The notes under the pieces were generated by a model. It was not told the DNA's origin. It saw only the letters and a program-made list of their open reading frames with translations, and did no database searches. The translations under genes were made by a program, and so were the position numbers. This document shows positions 8,998 through 18,401 of a stretch of 53,544 bases of DNA, in pieces; position 1 is the stretch's first letter, and each line of letters starts with the position of its first letter. Origin of the DNA: Clostridia bacterium (GTDB lineage Bacteria > Bacillota > Clostridia > Oscillospirales > CAG-272); contig JAFYBN010000055.1 of assembly GCA_017540175.1 (NCBI GenBank), forward strand, positions 1 through 53,544, written 5' to 3'.

Positions 8998-10413
8998 ATG
9001 ACGGACCGATATGAATCCCCTCTCTCCTCGCGCTACGCGTCCGACGAAATGCTGCGCCTCTTTTCCGCCGAAACAAGGATCCGGACGTGGAGACGCCTCT
9101 GGGTCGCGCTGGCCCGCGCGGAGCATAAGCTCGGACTGCCCGTCACGGCGGAGCAAGTCGCAGAGCTGGAGGCGAATATCGAAAACATCGACTTTGCCGC
9201 CGCCGAGGCGCGCGAAAAAGAGGTGCGCCACGACGTGATGGCGCACGTCTACGCCTACGGGCTCGCCGCGCCGTCCGCCGCCGGGATCATCCACCTCGGC
9301 GCGACGAGCTGCTACGTGACCGACAACGCGGATATCATTCTTTACCGCGACGCCCTACGAAACCTCCGGGGCAAGCTGCTCGCCGTCGTAAAGTCCCTTT
9401 CGGAATTCGCGACGGAGTACCGCTCCCTGCCCACGCTCGGCTATACGCATTATCAGCCCGCCCAGCTCGTGACGGTCGGCAAGCGCGCGTCGCTCTGGAT
9501 GCAGGACTTCATGACCGACCTCGAGGAGCTTGACTGGGTCCTTTCCACGATGAAGCTGCTCGGATGCCGGGGCACGACCGGAACCGAAGCGAGCTTTGTG
9601 GAGCTCTTCGACGGCGACGGGGAAAAGATCGACGAAGTGAACCGCATGATCGCGGAGGAATTCGGCTTCGACGCGATTTACCCGGTCTCGGGCCAGACCT
9701 ATCCGCGCAAGCTCGATTCCCGGATCCTGAACGTGCTTTCCTCTGTCGCGCAGAGCGCGTACCGCATGGCGAACGATATCCGCCTGCTCCAGCACGACCG
9801 GCAGATCGAGGAGCCGTTCGAGTCCTCCCAGATCGGCTCGTCCGCGATGGCGTACAAGCGCAATCCCATGCGGTCCGAACGCATCTGCTCCCTCGCCCGC
9901 TACCTCATGGCAGACGCGATGAACGCGCCCATGACGGCGTCCGTGCAGTGGCTCGAGCGCACGCTGGACGATTCCGCGAACCGGCGTATTTCCATGCCGG
10001 AGGGCTTCCTCTGCGCCGACGCGATCCTGCGCCTCGCAAAGAACGTCACAAGCGGCATCCGCGTGAACGAAAAGATCATCGAAACGACGACCAAGGAATA
10101 TCTGCCGTTCATCGCCACCGAAAACCTGCTCATGGAGGGCGTGAAGCGGGGCGGGGACCGGCAAGAGCTGCATGAGATCATCCGCAAGGCGTCGATGGAG
10201 GCGACGGCGGCAATGAAGCGGGGCGAGAAGTGCGAGCTGCTCGCGAAGCTCGCCGCGACCGGCGCGTTCCCGATGACGGAGGAGGAGATGAACGCCCTGC
10301 TCGATCCCGCGCTTTACACGGGCCGGTGCGCCCTTCAGGTCGAACGCTACGTTGCCGAAATCGCGCCCCTACTCGAAGGGGCGGCGACAGGCGGCGAAGA
10401 AATCAGCGTCTGA
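8998..10413 (+). CDS. purB: Adenylosuccinate lyase
   Basis: A 471-residue lyase of the fumarase/aspartase superfamily. It releases fumarate from adenylosuccinate to give AMP, and acts earlier in purine synthesis on SAICAR. The signature loop with the catalytic serine (GSSAMAYKRNP) is at residues 280-290, and His151 in GYTHYQPAQ fits the conserved catalytic region. It is co-transcribed with purA, and AAAGGAG precedes the ATG. The product is slightly longer at the C-terminus than the short Bacillus form, which is common in Clostridia. A block of 7-base repeats follows the stop codon. Confidence 0.97.
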   Translation: MTDRYESPLSSRYASDEMLRLFSAETRIRTWRRLWVALARAEHKLGLPVTAEQVAELEANIENIDFAAAEAREKEVRHDVMAHVYAYGLAAPSAAGIIHLGATSCYVTDNADIILYRDALRNLRGKLLAVVKSLSEFATEYRSLPTLGYTHYQPAQLVTVGKRASLWMQDFMTDLEELDWVLSTMKLLGCRGTTGTEASFVELFDGDGEKIDEVNRMIAEEFGFDAIYPVSGQTYPRKLDSRILNVLSSVAQSAYRMANDIRLLQHDRQIEEPFESSQIGSSAMAYKRNPMRSERICSLARYLMADAMNAPMTASVQWLERTLDDSANRRISMPEGFLCADAILRLAKNVTSGIRVNEKIIETTTKEYLPFIATENLLMEGVKRGGDRQELHEIIRKASMEATAAMKRGEKCELLAKLAATGAFPMTEEEMNALLDPALYTGRCALQVERYVAEIAPLLEGAATGGEEISV

Positions 10414-10416
10414 ACG

Positions 10417-10472
10417 CGATCGCCGATCGCCGATCAACGATCGCCGATCGCCGATCGCCGATCACCGATCAC
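10417..10472. repeat. Eight tandem 7-bp repeats (CGATCGC type)
   Basis: Eight consecutive heptamers: five exact CGATCGC units, one CGATCAA and two CGATCAC. They fill the gap between purB and the acetyltransferase gene. Each unit holds GATC, so this is also a dense cluster of Dam/MboI-type sites. Confidence 0.9.
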
Positions 10473-10505
10473 AAACATAAATCACATCACGGGAGAGGAC
10501 ATCAC

Positions 10506-11267
10506 ATGGAATACATAAAACTTACCCCGGAAAATCTTGCGTCGGAGCACATCTGCTGCGCGATCTCGGGCAGCGACGATATTCAGGTCAAATCAAAGAA
10601 GGCGTGGCTCGCGGACCGCTTTCGGGACGGGCTCGTCTTTCTGAAAAGCGCCGAAAGAGGGAAGTGCTTCATCGAATACATCCCCGCCGAGGCGGCGTGG
10701 AATCCCATCGAAGCGGACGGGACCATGTACATCGACTGCCTGTGGGTTTCCGGGTCCCTGAAAGGCCACGGGTACGCGGGCGAGCTGCTCGCGGCGTGCA
10801 TCGAGGACAGCCGCGCGAAGGGGAAGCGTGGTCTGTGCATCCTCTCCTCCGCAAAGAAAAAGCCCTTCCTTGCCGACCCGAAATTCCTGTATCACATGGG
10901 TTTTTCGGTCTCCGACGAGGCGGATAACGGCATTCAGCTGTGGTATCTGCCCTTCGGGCCGGACCGGGACGGCGAGCCGCCCCGTTTCCGCGCCTGCGCG
11001 AAGCATCCCCACATCGAGGAAGACGGCTTCGTGCTCTACTATACGCATCAGTGCCCCTTCAACGCGAAGTACGTCCCGATCGTCGAGCAGACGGCGCGGG
11101 AGGCGGGGGTGAAGTTCCGCCCGATCCTCCTTGAGAGCAGGGAAGAGGCGCAAAGCGCCCCGACGCCCGTCACGACCTACGCCCTGTTCCGGGACGGGGA
11201 ATACCTCACGAACGAGCAGATGAACGACAGGAAATTCCTCAAGCTCATATCCGTAAAAAGCGAATAA
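10506..11267 (+). CDS. GNAT N-acetyltransferase with YoaP-like C-terminal domain
   Basis: A 253-residue protein. The first 150 or so residues are a GNAT acetyltransferase fold (the acetyl-CoA-binding segment is near SGSLKGHGYAGELLAACIED). The C-terminal part, from about residue 175, matches the YoaP-like domain and includes YYTHQCPFNAKYV, which looks like a thioredoxin-fold strand with one cysteine. Size and architecture agree with Bacillus YoaP. The start at 10506 has GGGAGAGG upstream; the longer frame running back into purB is rejected. The substrate is unknown. It probably depends on read-through from the purA-purB operon or a weak promoter within the heptamer block. Confidence 0.85.
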   Translation: MEYIKLTPENLASEHICCAISGSDDIQVKSKKAWLADRFRDGLVFLKSAERGKCFIEYIPAEAAWNPIEADGTMYIDCLWVSGSLKGHGYAGELLAACIEDSRAKGKRGLCILSSAKKKPFLADPKFLYHMGFSVSDEADNGIQLWYLPFGPDRDGEPPRFRACAKHPHIEEDGFVLYYTHQCPFNAKYVPIVEQTAREAGVKFRPILLESREEAQSAPTPVTTYALFRDGEYLTNEQMNDRKFLKLISVKSE

Positions 11268-11280
11268 GGAGATGTGTCGG

Positions 11281-12495
11281 ATGAAAAAGGCAATATTCCT
11301 TGGCGCTGTGTGCTCGCTGCTGCTGATCGCTGCGTTTGCCGGCTGCAGCCTCGCCGGGCAGCCCCGGGAGACCGAAAGCGAAAAGGCGCCGAAAAACGAA
11401 CTGCCGAGATGGGAACACAGCGATTTTTCCTATGATGTGATCACGGGCACAGGGACCGTCGAGATCATGGGATACAACGGCAGCGATGCCGATATCGCAA
11501 TTCCGACGACGCTGAACGGGTACCCCGTCGTGCGGATTGTGGATTACGCGTTTCACAGCAATGAGAAGCTGAGGACCGCGTCGATCCCCGAGACGGTGAC
11601 CGAAATCGGGCTGAACCCGTTTTTGGAATGCTCTGCGCTTGAAAGCATCAGCGTAGCCGAGGAAAACAGCGCGTTTGAATCGATCGACGGCGTCCTCTTC
11701 AGCAAGGGCGGCGAGGAAAAAACGCTGATCAGCTACCCGAAGGCAAAGGAGACGGAGGAATACGCCGTCCCCGAGGGCGTGACGGCGATCGGAGCGGACG
11801 CCTGTTACCGATGCGGCATGCGCGCTGTGACCTTCCCCGAAACCGTGACCTCCATCGGTGACAGGGCTTTCGCGCATTCCGGCAATCTCAGGACGATCCA
11901 TCTGACCGGCAGCACGGCATATATCGGCGAAAGCGCGTTCGGCGTCTGTCAGAAGCTTGAAAGCCTTGCTCTCCCGGAAGGAGTCGAAACCATCGGCAAC
12001 TGGGCGTTTGTCAACTCCCTCGCCATGACGTGGGTCTCCCTTCCGAGCACCGTGCGTACGATCGGCAAAAATCCGTTTTACTACTGCCAGAACCTGTGTG
12101 AGATCGAGGTCGACGGGAACAACCCCGTATTCGAGAGCGTCGACGGAGTTCTGTTCAACAAAGAGGAGCATGTGCTGATCTCCTATCCGATGGACGACGG
12201 TTTTGCGAGACAGTACCGGGTACCGGAGGGGACCGAAGTGATCGGAGAAAAAGCCTTCTGGAGTGTAAACTGGGGTCAGTCTCTGGAAGAGATCTTCCTT
12301 CCGGACGGTCTGGTTTCCATCGAAGCGAAGGCTTTCGCGTACAGCAGCATCAAAAAACTCCGCGTTCCCGAGAGCGTGAGCATGATCGACAAAAGCGCGT
12401 TTGATGACTGTTCCCTGACAATCAAGGTGAAAGAGGGATCATACGCTCAGACCTTCTGCGAGGAGAACGGGCTGACACATTCCGTCGGCGATTGA
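11281..12495 (+). CDS. BspA-type leucine-rich repeat lipoprotein
   Basis: A 404-residue exported lipoprotein. The signal peptide ends in a lipobox (FAGC, Cys22), followed by a short acidic linker and then six or more LRR_5/BspA repeats of about 23 residues. Their typical wording is IPETVTEIGLNPFLECSALESI and similar. The repeats are interrupted by a beta-strand module (SIDGVLFSKGG, repeated as SVDGVLFNKEE) at two places. Such proteins are surface-anchored and often take part in binding or adhesion. I take the ATG at 11281, eight bases after AAGGAG, rather than the one at 11272 that overlaps that site. No terminator is obvious before the repeat-poor gap that follows. Confidence 0.88.
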   Translation: MKKAIFLGAVCSLLLIAAFAGCSLAGQPRETESEKAPKNELPRWEHSDFSYDVITGTGTVEIMGYNGSDADIAIPTTLNGYPVVRIVDYAFHSNEKLRTASIPETVTEIGLNPFLECSALESISVAEENSAFESIDGVLFSKGGEEKTLISYPKAKETEEYAVPEGVTAIGADACYRCGMRAVTFPETVTSIGDRAFAHSGNLRTIHLTGSTAYIGESAFGVCQKLESLALPEGVETIGNWAFVNSLAMTWVSLPSTVRTIGKNPFYYCQNLCEIEVDGNNPVFESVDGVLFNKEEHVLISYPMDDGFARQYRVPEGTEVIGEKAFWSVNWGQSLEEIFLPDGLVSIEAKAFAYSSIKKLRVPESVSMIDKSAFDDCSLTIKVKEGSYAQTFCEENGLTHSVGD

Positions 12496-12761
12496 AGCCG
12501 GGCTGAAAAGGGACTGCGGCTTTTCCCCGAAGAGATGCCCGGCAAAAGACTTTTTCGCGGTATCGTTCGACCTGTGACGTGTGACCGGGGTGAAAGAAAG
12601 CCGCGCGGCGGATGGACGGGTTCCGCCGCCGAACCGAAGCTCCGGCGTGAGCCCGGCGTGAGTCCGGCATGAGCCGCCCGACGTCCGCGGCGGCTGCGTG
12701 CGGACGCGAACGCCGTGAGTCCGGGTATGAATCGATCCGACACGGCGGGAAATCATCTGAC
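12496..12761. other. Gene-free convergent gap
   Basis: The stretch between the leucine-rich repeat gene and the ftsH terminator contains no frame I would call a gene. It is GC-rich, with a few short repeats of the type CGTGAG(T/C)CCGG near 12646-12725. I see no promoter in it. Confidence 0.6.
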
Positions 12762-12807
12762 AGAAAAGAGGACTGCGCGGAGCGAAACTCCGCAGCAGTC
12801 CTTCTTT
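12762..12807 (-). terminator. Bidirectional terminator of the ftsH operon
   Basis: GGACTGC-GCGGAG pairs with CTCCGC-(A)-GCAGTCC around a CGAAA loop. T-rich tracts (TCTTTTC on the minus strand, TTCTTT on the plus) flank both sides. Confidence 0.7.
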
Positions 12808-12852
12808 GTCTCTTCGTATCCTTGTTTTCGGAGGATGGTTCCGATGCGGGGC

Positions 12853-15009
12853 TTACTCGCCGTCCGCGCCGTCTCCGTCGTCCCCGCGGTCCTCGCGGTC
12901 GTCACGGTCAGGATCCTCGGGCGTATCGGACTCATCGTCGTCAAGAGTGTCGTCATCGTCCGGCTCGGACATTCTGTCCTCTTCCTGCTGACGCTGATCG
13001 GGGCGGAGCGGGAAGCCGGGTTTGTGAGAGCGTTCTCTTTCCGCCGCCTCGCGCTCGCGCTGTTTTTCCATTTCCGCCATGTGGCGCGCGTGCGCTTCGT
13101 TTTCTTCCTGACTCTTGCGGCGCTTTTCGGCGACCATTTCCTCAAGCTGCTCGATCGTGACGTCCGGTTCGCTCATGGCGCGGACGAACTGCTCCTCCTC
13201 CATGATCTCGTTCTTGATGAGGTAGGAGGCGATGAAGTGCAGACGGTCCATATTGTCCCTCAGCACCTGTTCGCAGTCGCGGTACGCCTTGAGAACGATT
13301 TCCTTCACCTCCGCGTCGATGACGGAGGCGGTCTCTTCGGAGTAGTTCTGCGTCTGGTTGAAGTCGCGCCCGAGGAAGATCTCGTCGGACGACGATTCGC
13401 TGCCGTAGAGGATCGGGCCGAGCTTCTCGGACATACCGTATTTCATCACCATGTGCCGCGCGATGGACGACGCGCGCTGGATGTCGTTCGACGCGCCCGT
13501 CGAGATGTCGCCGAGAACGATCGCTTCGGCGACGCGTCCGCCGAGAAGGGTAACGATCTCGTTTTCCATCATGCTGCGGGACATGTAGGACTGATCCTCC
13601 TTCGGGAAGGAAAGCGTGTAGCCGCCCGCCCGTCCGGAGGGGATGATCGAGATCTGGTGCACCGGGCTTTCCGGCTGACGCACCCAGGTGGCGATGGCGT
13701 GCCCGGTTTCGTGGTACGCGGTGAGCTTCTTTTCCGCTTCCGTGATCACGCGGGATTTCTTCGCGGGACCGACGATCACGCGGATCATGGCCTCTTCGAG
13801 GTCGTTCATGCCGATGAGGTGCTTGCCCTTGCGGACGGCGAGCAGAGCGGCCTCGTTGAGAAGGTTCGCGAGCTCCGCGCCGGTGAAGCCGACCGTCGTT
13901 TTCGCGATGACGGAAAGGTCCACGTCTTCTTCGAAGGGCTTGTTGCGGGAATGAACTTTGAGGATCTCAAGCCGCCCCTTCACGTCCGGGGCGTTCATGG
14001 TGATCTGGCGGTCGAAGCGCCCCGGCCTCAGCAGAGCGGGGTCGAGGATGTCGGGACGGTTGGTCGCCGCCATGACGATGACGCCGTCAGAGGTCCCGAA
14101 GCCGTCCATTTCGACGAGGATCTGGTTCAGCGTCTGCTCGCGTTCGTCGTGACCGCCGCCGAGCCCGGCGCCTCTGTGACGTCCGACCGCGTCGATCTCG
14201 TCGATGAAGATGATCGCGGAGGGATTCTTTTTCGCGGTGTCGAAGAGGTCGCGCACGCGGGACGCGCCGACGCCGACGTACATCTCAACGAAGTCCGAAC
14301 CGGAGATCGAATAGAAGGGAACGCCCGCCTCGCCCGCGACCGCCTTGGCGATCAGGGTCTTGCCCGTTCCGGGAGGGCCGACGAGAAGAACGCCGTGTGG
14401 GATCTTCGCGCCGAGCTTGGTAAAGTAATCCGGGGTGCGCAGAAACTCGACGATCTCCTCGAGCTCCGCCTTCTCCTCGTCCGCTCCGGCGACGTCCTTA
14501 AAGGTGACCTTCGCCTTGTCCGCGGTGACGAGCTTGGCTTTCGCGCGCCCGACGGAATTGATTTTCGAGCCCTTGCCGCCCGTCGCCTGATTCATCACGA
14601 AGAACCACATCGCGACGAGCAGAACGATGACGATCACATAGGGGATGAGCGACACCCACCACGGAATGCTGACCGGGGCGGGGTAATCGTAATAGGTGAT
14701 GATGCCCTTTTGATGCTGCTCCTCAATGAGCTCGCCGAGGTCGTTCACAAAGAGCTCGACGGAGCGCAGCTTGTAGGAGGCGCTCGTCTGCACCGGGGTG
14801 CCGTCGTCCCGGACGTCGCGCAGGATCAGGGTGAGGTTGTTGTCCTCGTCCACCTCGAACTGCTCGACCTTTTCGTCGCGGAAGAGCTCGATCACGCGGG
14901 AATAGACGAGCTTTTCCTGCGGGACGGACTTCCACAGCGACGCCGTCGCGACGAGAATGACGGCGATCAGGATGATATAGAAAAGTGCGATTTTGAATCC
15001 GTGTTTCAT
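12853..15009 (-). CDS. ftsH: ATP-dependent zinc metalloprotease FtsH
   Basis: A 718-residue membrane AAA+ protease that degrades misfolded membrane proteins and regulators. It has membrane segments at about 6-25 and 119-139, with the extracellular FtsH_ext domain between. The Walker A motif (GPPGTGKT) is at 211-218, and the zinc site HETGH at 433-437. The start at 15009 has GGAGGAG upstream; a longer frame runs back through hpt and is rejected. The last 40 residues are an unusual run rich in Asp and Glu. The tilS-hpt-ftsH order is conserved across the Bacillota, and a terminator follows. Confidence 0.97.
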   Translation of the reverse strand: MKHGFKIALFYIILIAVILVATASLWKSVPQEKLVYSRVIELFRDEKVEQFEVDEDNNLTLILRDVRDDGTPVQTSASYKLRSVELFVNDLGELIEEQHQKGIITYYDYPAPVSIPWWVSLIPYVIVIVLLVAMWFFVMNQATGGKGSKINSVGRAKAKLVTADKAKVTFKDVAGADEEKAELEEIVEFLRTPDYFTKLGAKIPHGVLLVGPPGTGKTLIAKAVAGEAGVPFYSISGSDFVEMYVGVGASRVRDLFDTAKKNPSAIIFIDEIDAVGRHRGAGLGGGHDEREQTLNQILVEMDGFGTSDGVIVMAATNRPDILDPALLRPGRFDRQITMNAPDVKGRLEILKVHSRNKPFEEDVDLSVIAKTTVGFTGAELANLLNEAALLAVRKGKHLIGMNDLEEAMIRVIVGPAKKSRVITEAEKKLTAYHETGHAIATWVRQPESPVHQISIIPSGRAGGYTLSFPKEDQSYMSRSMMENEIVTLLGGRVAEAIVLGDISTGASNDIQRASSIARHMVMKYGMSEKLGPILYGSESSSDEIFLGRDFNQTQNYSEETASVIDAEVKEIVLKAYRDCEQVLRDNMDRLHFIASYLIKNEIMEEEQFVRAMSEPDVTIEQLEEMVAEKRRKSQEENEAHARHMAEMEKQREREAAERERSHKPGFPLRPDQRQQEEDRMSEPDDDDTLDDDESDTPEDPDRDDREDRGDDGDGADGE

Positions 15010-15035
15010 GTTCTCCTCCGGGAACGGGGATGGGA

Positions 15036-15605
15036 TTACTTCTTTTTGGTATAGATTTCCGGCTTCAGGATGCCGATGTAGGGCAGCGTGCGGTACTGCT
15101 CGGCGTAATCGAGCCCGTAGCCCACGACGAATTCGTCCGGGATCAGGGTGCCGACATAGTCGGGCGTGAAGTCCACGACGCGGCGGCTGGGCTTGTCGAG
15201 CAGGGTGCAGGTGCGGACGGAATGCGCCCCGTTCAGCTTCAGATAATCGACCAGGTAGGAAAGCGTGCGCCCGCTGTCGATGATGTCCTCGATGACGATC
15301 ACGTCGCACATGGAGAGGTCGCGCCGGTTGAGGTCAAGCAGGATGTTGATGCGCCCGGACGATTCGGTGCCGGAGGTGTAGGACGAGACCTTCATGAAGT
15401 CGATTTCGACCGGGATCGTCATTTTCTTCATGAGGTCGCCCATGAAGACGACCGAACCCTTCAGAATGCCGAGCAGAAGGACCCGCTCGGCTTTCGCGTA
15501 GTCGCGGTCAAGCAGCGCGGCGATCCTTGTCGTCAGATGATCGATCTCCACCCGGGAGAGCAGAACGCGTTCGATGTCACGGTCCCAAACGGATGAAAGC
15601 GCCAT
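15036..15605 (-). CDS. hpt: Hypoxanthine phosphoribosyltransferase
   Basis: A 189-residue purine salvage enzyme that makes IMP and GMP from hypoxanthine or guanine with PRPP. The PRPP-binding loop VIVIEDIIDSGRTL lies at residues 102-114, preceded by the usual GILKGSVVFMGDL segment at 46-58. Length is typical. It sits between tilS (24 bases upstream) and ftsH (26 bases downstream) in the same operon. Its product feeds the purA-purB branch encoded elsewhere in this window. Confidence 0.96.
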   Translation of the reverse strand: MALSSVWDRDIERVLLSRVEIDHLTTRIAALLDRDYAKAERVLLLGILKGSVVFMGDLMKKMTIPVEIDFMKVSSYTSGTESSGRINILLDLNRRDLSMCDVIVIEDIIDSGRTLSYLVDYLKLNGAHSVRTCTLLDKPSRRVVDFTPDYVGTLIPDEFVVGYGLDYAEQYRTLPYIGILKPEIYTKKK

Positions 15606-15629
15606 GATGATACCTCCGCAGAATGTGGA

Positions 15630-17024
15630 TTATGTCGCAGAGTCCTTCCCGAAACGACAGATCACGCAGAGCGCGCGGGAATCCTGATCCGCCCGCATGC
15701 CGTCCCTCGGGGGGAAGCCGGGGATCCAGACGATCCCGTCCTTATCCTCGAGGACGGGAAGCAGGGCACGTTCCCGCAGGGGGAGCTTTCTGTCGGAGAA
15801 AAGGGTTTTGACCCGGTGCGTCATCCCGCCGAAGCGGTACGCGTCTCCGGGCTCGCGGACTCTGACCTTTAGGCTTCCTTTTATTTTATCAAAATTCAGC
15901 GACACGGATATAGATAATTTGTAAATATTTTCCGGCTTTTCAGCGTTCGCGTCCCCGGGCGCGTTTACCCCCCGAATACCCGCGCCGGGGAGGAAAATCA
16001 GCTCGCACAGCTCGTTCGAGAAGCGGTCCCCGTCCTCGGGCCAGCGGAAGGGAGGGAGCTCCTTCTTTTCCGTGGAAAGAGCTTCTTCGCGCACAAATCG
16101 AACGTCCTGCCGTCCGATCTCGCAGCGCACGCCGCCGGGCAGGCTGACGGACGCTTCTCCCCGCGCGTTTTCCGCGAGCCGGAGGATTTCGGCGATCTGC
16201 TTTTCCGACGGCGTCTCGTCCCCCATATCGGCGGCAAGCCTCCGCAGGACGCGGGACGAAAGGGCAGTGGGAAGGGCGGAAAGCTCAGAGCGGCTGACGG
16301 AGCGGCTCCCGCCGTGCTCTTCCGCGAGGGCACAGAGGCAGTCCTCGTCCGCGCGGAGCAGCGCGGTCATGCGGGTGACGGCGCTTTCGGGATCGGGGAA
16401 CAGGCGGTAGAGGGCGGGGAGGACGTTCAGACGCAGATCGGTCCGCGTCCGGTCCGGTGTGAGATTGGTCCGGTCGGTGACGTAGGGGACGCCGTTTTCC
16501 GCGCACCACGAGCGGACGGCGCCCGAGGAATCGAAGAGCAGGGGGCGGACGTACCGCCCGCGGATCGGGGGGATGCCGCAGAGCCCGGGCAGTCCCGTTC
16601 CGCGCATCATGTGAAAGAGTACGGTTTCGAGGTTGTCGGTCGCGTTGTGGGCGGTCGCGACGGGGCAGTCCCCCGCCGCCTCCGCGATTTCCTCAAAAAC
16701 CGCGTATCGTGCCTCCCGAGCCGCCTCTTCGAGTCCGAGCCCGCGTTCCCGCGCGAGGGCGGGGACGTCGACGCGGCGCGCGTGAAAGGGGATGCTGAGG
16801 CTTTCGCAGCGCTCCCGGCAGAAGCGCTCGTCCGCGTCCGCCTCCTCGCCGCGGATGCCGTGGTTGACGTGCACCGCTTCGAGAACGACGCCGTTTTCTC
16901 GGCACCACGGGAGAAGCAGCAGAAGAAGACAGGAAGAATCCGCGCCGCCGGAAAAACCGACGAGAACGCGTCCCGCCTGCCGGATCCTTTCGTCGATGTG
17001 AAAGCGTCCGAATGCCTCGAGCAT
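15630..17024 (-). CDS. tilS: tRNA(Ile)-lysidine synthase
   Basis: A 464-residue PP-loop ATPase that converts the wobble cytidine of the AUA-decoding tRNA-Ile to lysidine; it is essential in most bacteria. The ATP-binding SGGADS is at residues 25-30, and the family motif HVNHGIRGEEADADE follows. A TilS C-terminal domain is present near GDAYRFGGMTHRVKTLFSDRK. It begins the conserved tilS-hpt-ftsH set, probably with the small membrane gene upstream as leader. Only a few AT-rich codons near 15890-15930 stand out from the GC-rich remainder. Confidence 0.95.
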   Translation of the reverse strand: MLEAFGRFHIDERIRQAGRVLVGFSGGADSSCLLLLLLPWCRENGVVLEAVHVNHGIRGEEADADERFCRERCESLSIPFHARRVDVPALARERGLGLEEAAREARYAVFEEIAEAAGDCPVATAHNATDNLETVLFHMMRGTGLPGLCGIPPIRGRYVRPLLFDSSGAVRSWCAENGVPYVTDRTNLTPDRTRTDLRLNVLPALYRLFPDPESAVTRMTALLRADEDCLCALAEEHGGSRSVSRSELSALPTALSSRVLRRLAADMGDETPSEKQIAEILRLAENARGEASVSLPGGVRCEIGRQDVRFVREEALSTEKKELPPFRWPEDGDRFSNELCELIFLPGAGIRGVNAPGDANAEKPENIYKLSISVSLNFDKIKGSLKVRVREPGDAYRFGGMTHRVKTLFSDRKLPLRERALLPVLEDKDGIVWIPGFPPRDGMRADQDSRALCVICRFGKDSAT

Positions 17025-17046
17025 GCTTTCTCCTTCCTGATTGCCT

Positions 17047-17069
17047 TATCGCCTTTTGCCTTTTGCCTT
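17047..17069. repeat. Short direct repeat GCCTTTT
   Basis: Consecutive units ATCGCCTTTTGCCTTTTGCC and a final GCCTTTC lie just upstream of tilS. On the minus strand this reads as AAAAGGC repeated, close to the ribosome binding region, and may arise by slippage. Confidence 0.6.
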
Positions 17070-17176
17070 TCCTGCGGGGAACTCCGTCGGCTTTCCCGCG
17101 TGAGAAACAGGCTTGTGCCTCTTCCGCCGCGAAGATAACCCGACTTCGTGACGCGCGCGCAGAGCCGCGCGGACGG

Positions 17177-17422
17177 TCATCCCTGACGCCGCTGTGCCGC
17201 GCAGAGCTTCGATACCAGAACCGAAAAGCCGAGATAAACCGCAACCCCGGCGAGCACATGCTCCATCTGCCGGGGCACGGTGTGCCAAAGCGTCATGGCG
17301 AGCCGCGCGTCCGCCGTCATGCGGAGCACCTCGCGGTATATGTACAGGCTGACGCCCGCGAGCGGGAGCATCACCGCCCGTGTCAAAGCCGGGAAAAATC
17401 TTCTGATCCTGTTTTCGTTCAT
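17177..17422 (-). CDS. Small two-helix membrane protein
   Basis: An 81-residue protein with two predicted membrane helices, at about residues 15-32 (AVMLPLAGVSLYIYREVL) and 55-73 (HVLAGVAVYLGFSVLVSKL). I do not recognise the family. The start at 17422 has GGAG eight bases upstream, and a near-perfect promoter lies at 17460-17488, which supports it as a real gene. It lies 152 bases ahead of tilS on the same strand and may be co-transcribed with tilS-hpt-ftsH. No function can be inferred beyond a membrane location. Confidence 0.6.
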   Translation of the reverse strand: MNENRIRRFFPALTRAVMLPLAGVSLYIYREVLRMTADARLAMTLWHTVPRQMEHVLAGVAVYLGFSVLVSKLCAAQRRQG

Positions 17423-17459
17423 GGCGCGCTCCGATCGGTGTACAGACTTTCTCGCCGTT

Positions 17460-17488
17460 ATTATAACGCTCACGCGCGCGCCGGTCAA
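17460..17488 (-). promoter_or_regulatory. Promoter for the small membrane gene and tilS operon
   Basis: On the minus strand, TTGACC, a 17-base spacer and a perfect TATAAT lie 38 bases before the start at 17422. The remaining gap up to 17671 shows no gene. Confidence 0.8.
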
Positions 17489-17670
17489 TGACGAATGGAT
17501 GCCTCGGATTCCAATTTGTCGTTCGGTTTTCCATTATACAGGAGCAAGCGCGCTTTTTACAGACCAAAAATGTAAATTCTGCCGCGGCCGGAAAAAACAA
17601 AAAGAGCCCGCGCGCGAAGCTCCGCCGATCCAAAAACGCCGGTTCGTATGATGCGATTCCTTGTCCCCGC

Positions 17671-17719
17671 GAAAAAACGTCTGCCGCATCCCCCGGGCTT
17701 CGGGGCGAATGCGGCAGAC
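17671..17719 (-). terminator. Terminator of the spore coat gene
   Basis: On the minus strand, GTCTGCCGCAT and ATGCGGCAGAC form an 11-bp stem with an inner GCCCCGAAGCCCGGGG pairing, followed by GTTTTTT. It lies just after the coat gene. Confidence 0.85.
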
Positions 17720-17741
17720 CCGTGATTGACGCGAAAAACGT

Positions 17742-18290
17742 TTACTGCGCGCTGACCATGCCGTTGACCTTCATATAGTCGTACAGCATTTTACCGTGGT
17801 TCTGTTCTTCCTGCTGGATGTGCGCGAGCGTTCCGCGCACCGCTTCGTCGCGGAACTCGAAGATGCAGGTGTCATAGAGATGGGACGCGTGCTTTTCCGT
17901 GGAGAGCAGGTCCCCGCAGAGATAGGAATCGGTCTTGCAGTCCGTGCCCGCGGGCGCTTTCGTGAAGGTCCTCCCCGCGGAGCCGCTCGCGCCGCCCGAA
18001 GAGCCGCTCGCAGAGCCGTTCGAAGAACCGCCCGCGGAGCCTGTCGAAGCGTTTCCGGACCGGCCGCCGGATGTGTTTCCGGACGTGCTGCCCACGGAGG
18101 GGGTGGAGCCGTTTTCGATGGAATTCAGGGTGGAGAGGTGTTCGCGCTCGGTGTTCGCGATGTCGGTGAACAGAGTCTGCAGCTGCGCGTCGGACGCCTC
18201 GGCGGCGTATTTCGTGTATTTTTCGACGCAGAGCTGTTCCTGTCCCTTGAGGTCCTTGATGAGTGAGCATTCCTTTGCTGTGAGCTGCAT
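17742..18290 (-). CDS. CotF-like ferritin-fold spore coat protein
   Basis: A 182-residue protein with a CotF/ferritin-like four-helix fold split in two. The first two helices are at about 3-58 (ECSLIKDLKGQEQLCVEKY) and the last two at about 120-178, with Glu and His in typical positions (E48, H51, E161, H165). Between them is a Gly/Ser/Thr-rich linker (about 59-107) of low complexity, which is long for the family. It has no signal peptide. Such proteins are found on or in the spore coat of Bacillota, so the organism probably sporulates. Expression by a sporulation sigma factor is plausible, but I cannot identify its promoter. Confidence 0.85.
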   Translation of the reverse strand: MQLTAKECSLIKDLKGQEQLCVEKYTKYAAEASDAQLQTLFTDIANTEREHLSTLNSIENGSTPSVGSTSGNTSGGRSGNASTGSAGGSSNGSASGSSGGASGSAGRTFTKAPAGTDCKTDSYLCGDLLSTEKHASHLYDTCIFEFRDEAVRGTLAHIQQEEQNHGKMLYDYMKVNGMVSAQ

Positions 18291-18401
18291 GGTATTCCCC
18301 TTTCTTCACCCGCTTTGCGCGGGATTACGGGGATAGTCTCGGCTGCCGGGCGCGAGCTTATGCGCCTCCGGCGCGTTGTTTACCGTTTCTTCACAATTTG
18401 C

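Noticed and set aside
10417-10472. Possible CRISPR array
   Set aside because: The units are seven bases with no spacers and there are no cas genes. It is a simple tandem repeat.
12715-15054. 779-residue plus-strand frame opposite ftsH
   Set aside because: It is the complement of ftsH in a GC-rich genome; the ftsH frame has all family motifs, and this one has none.
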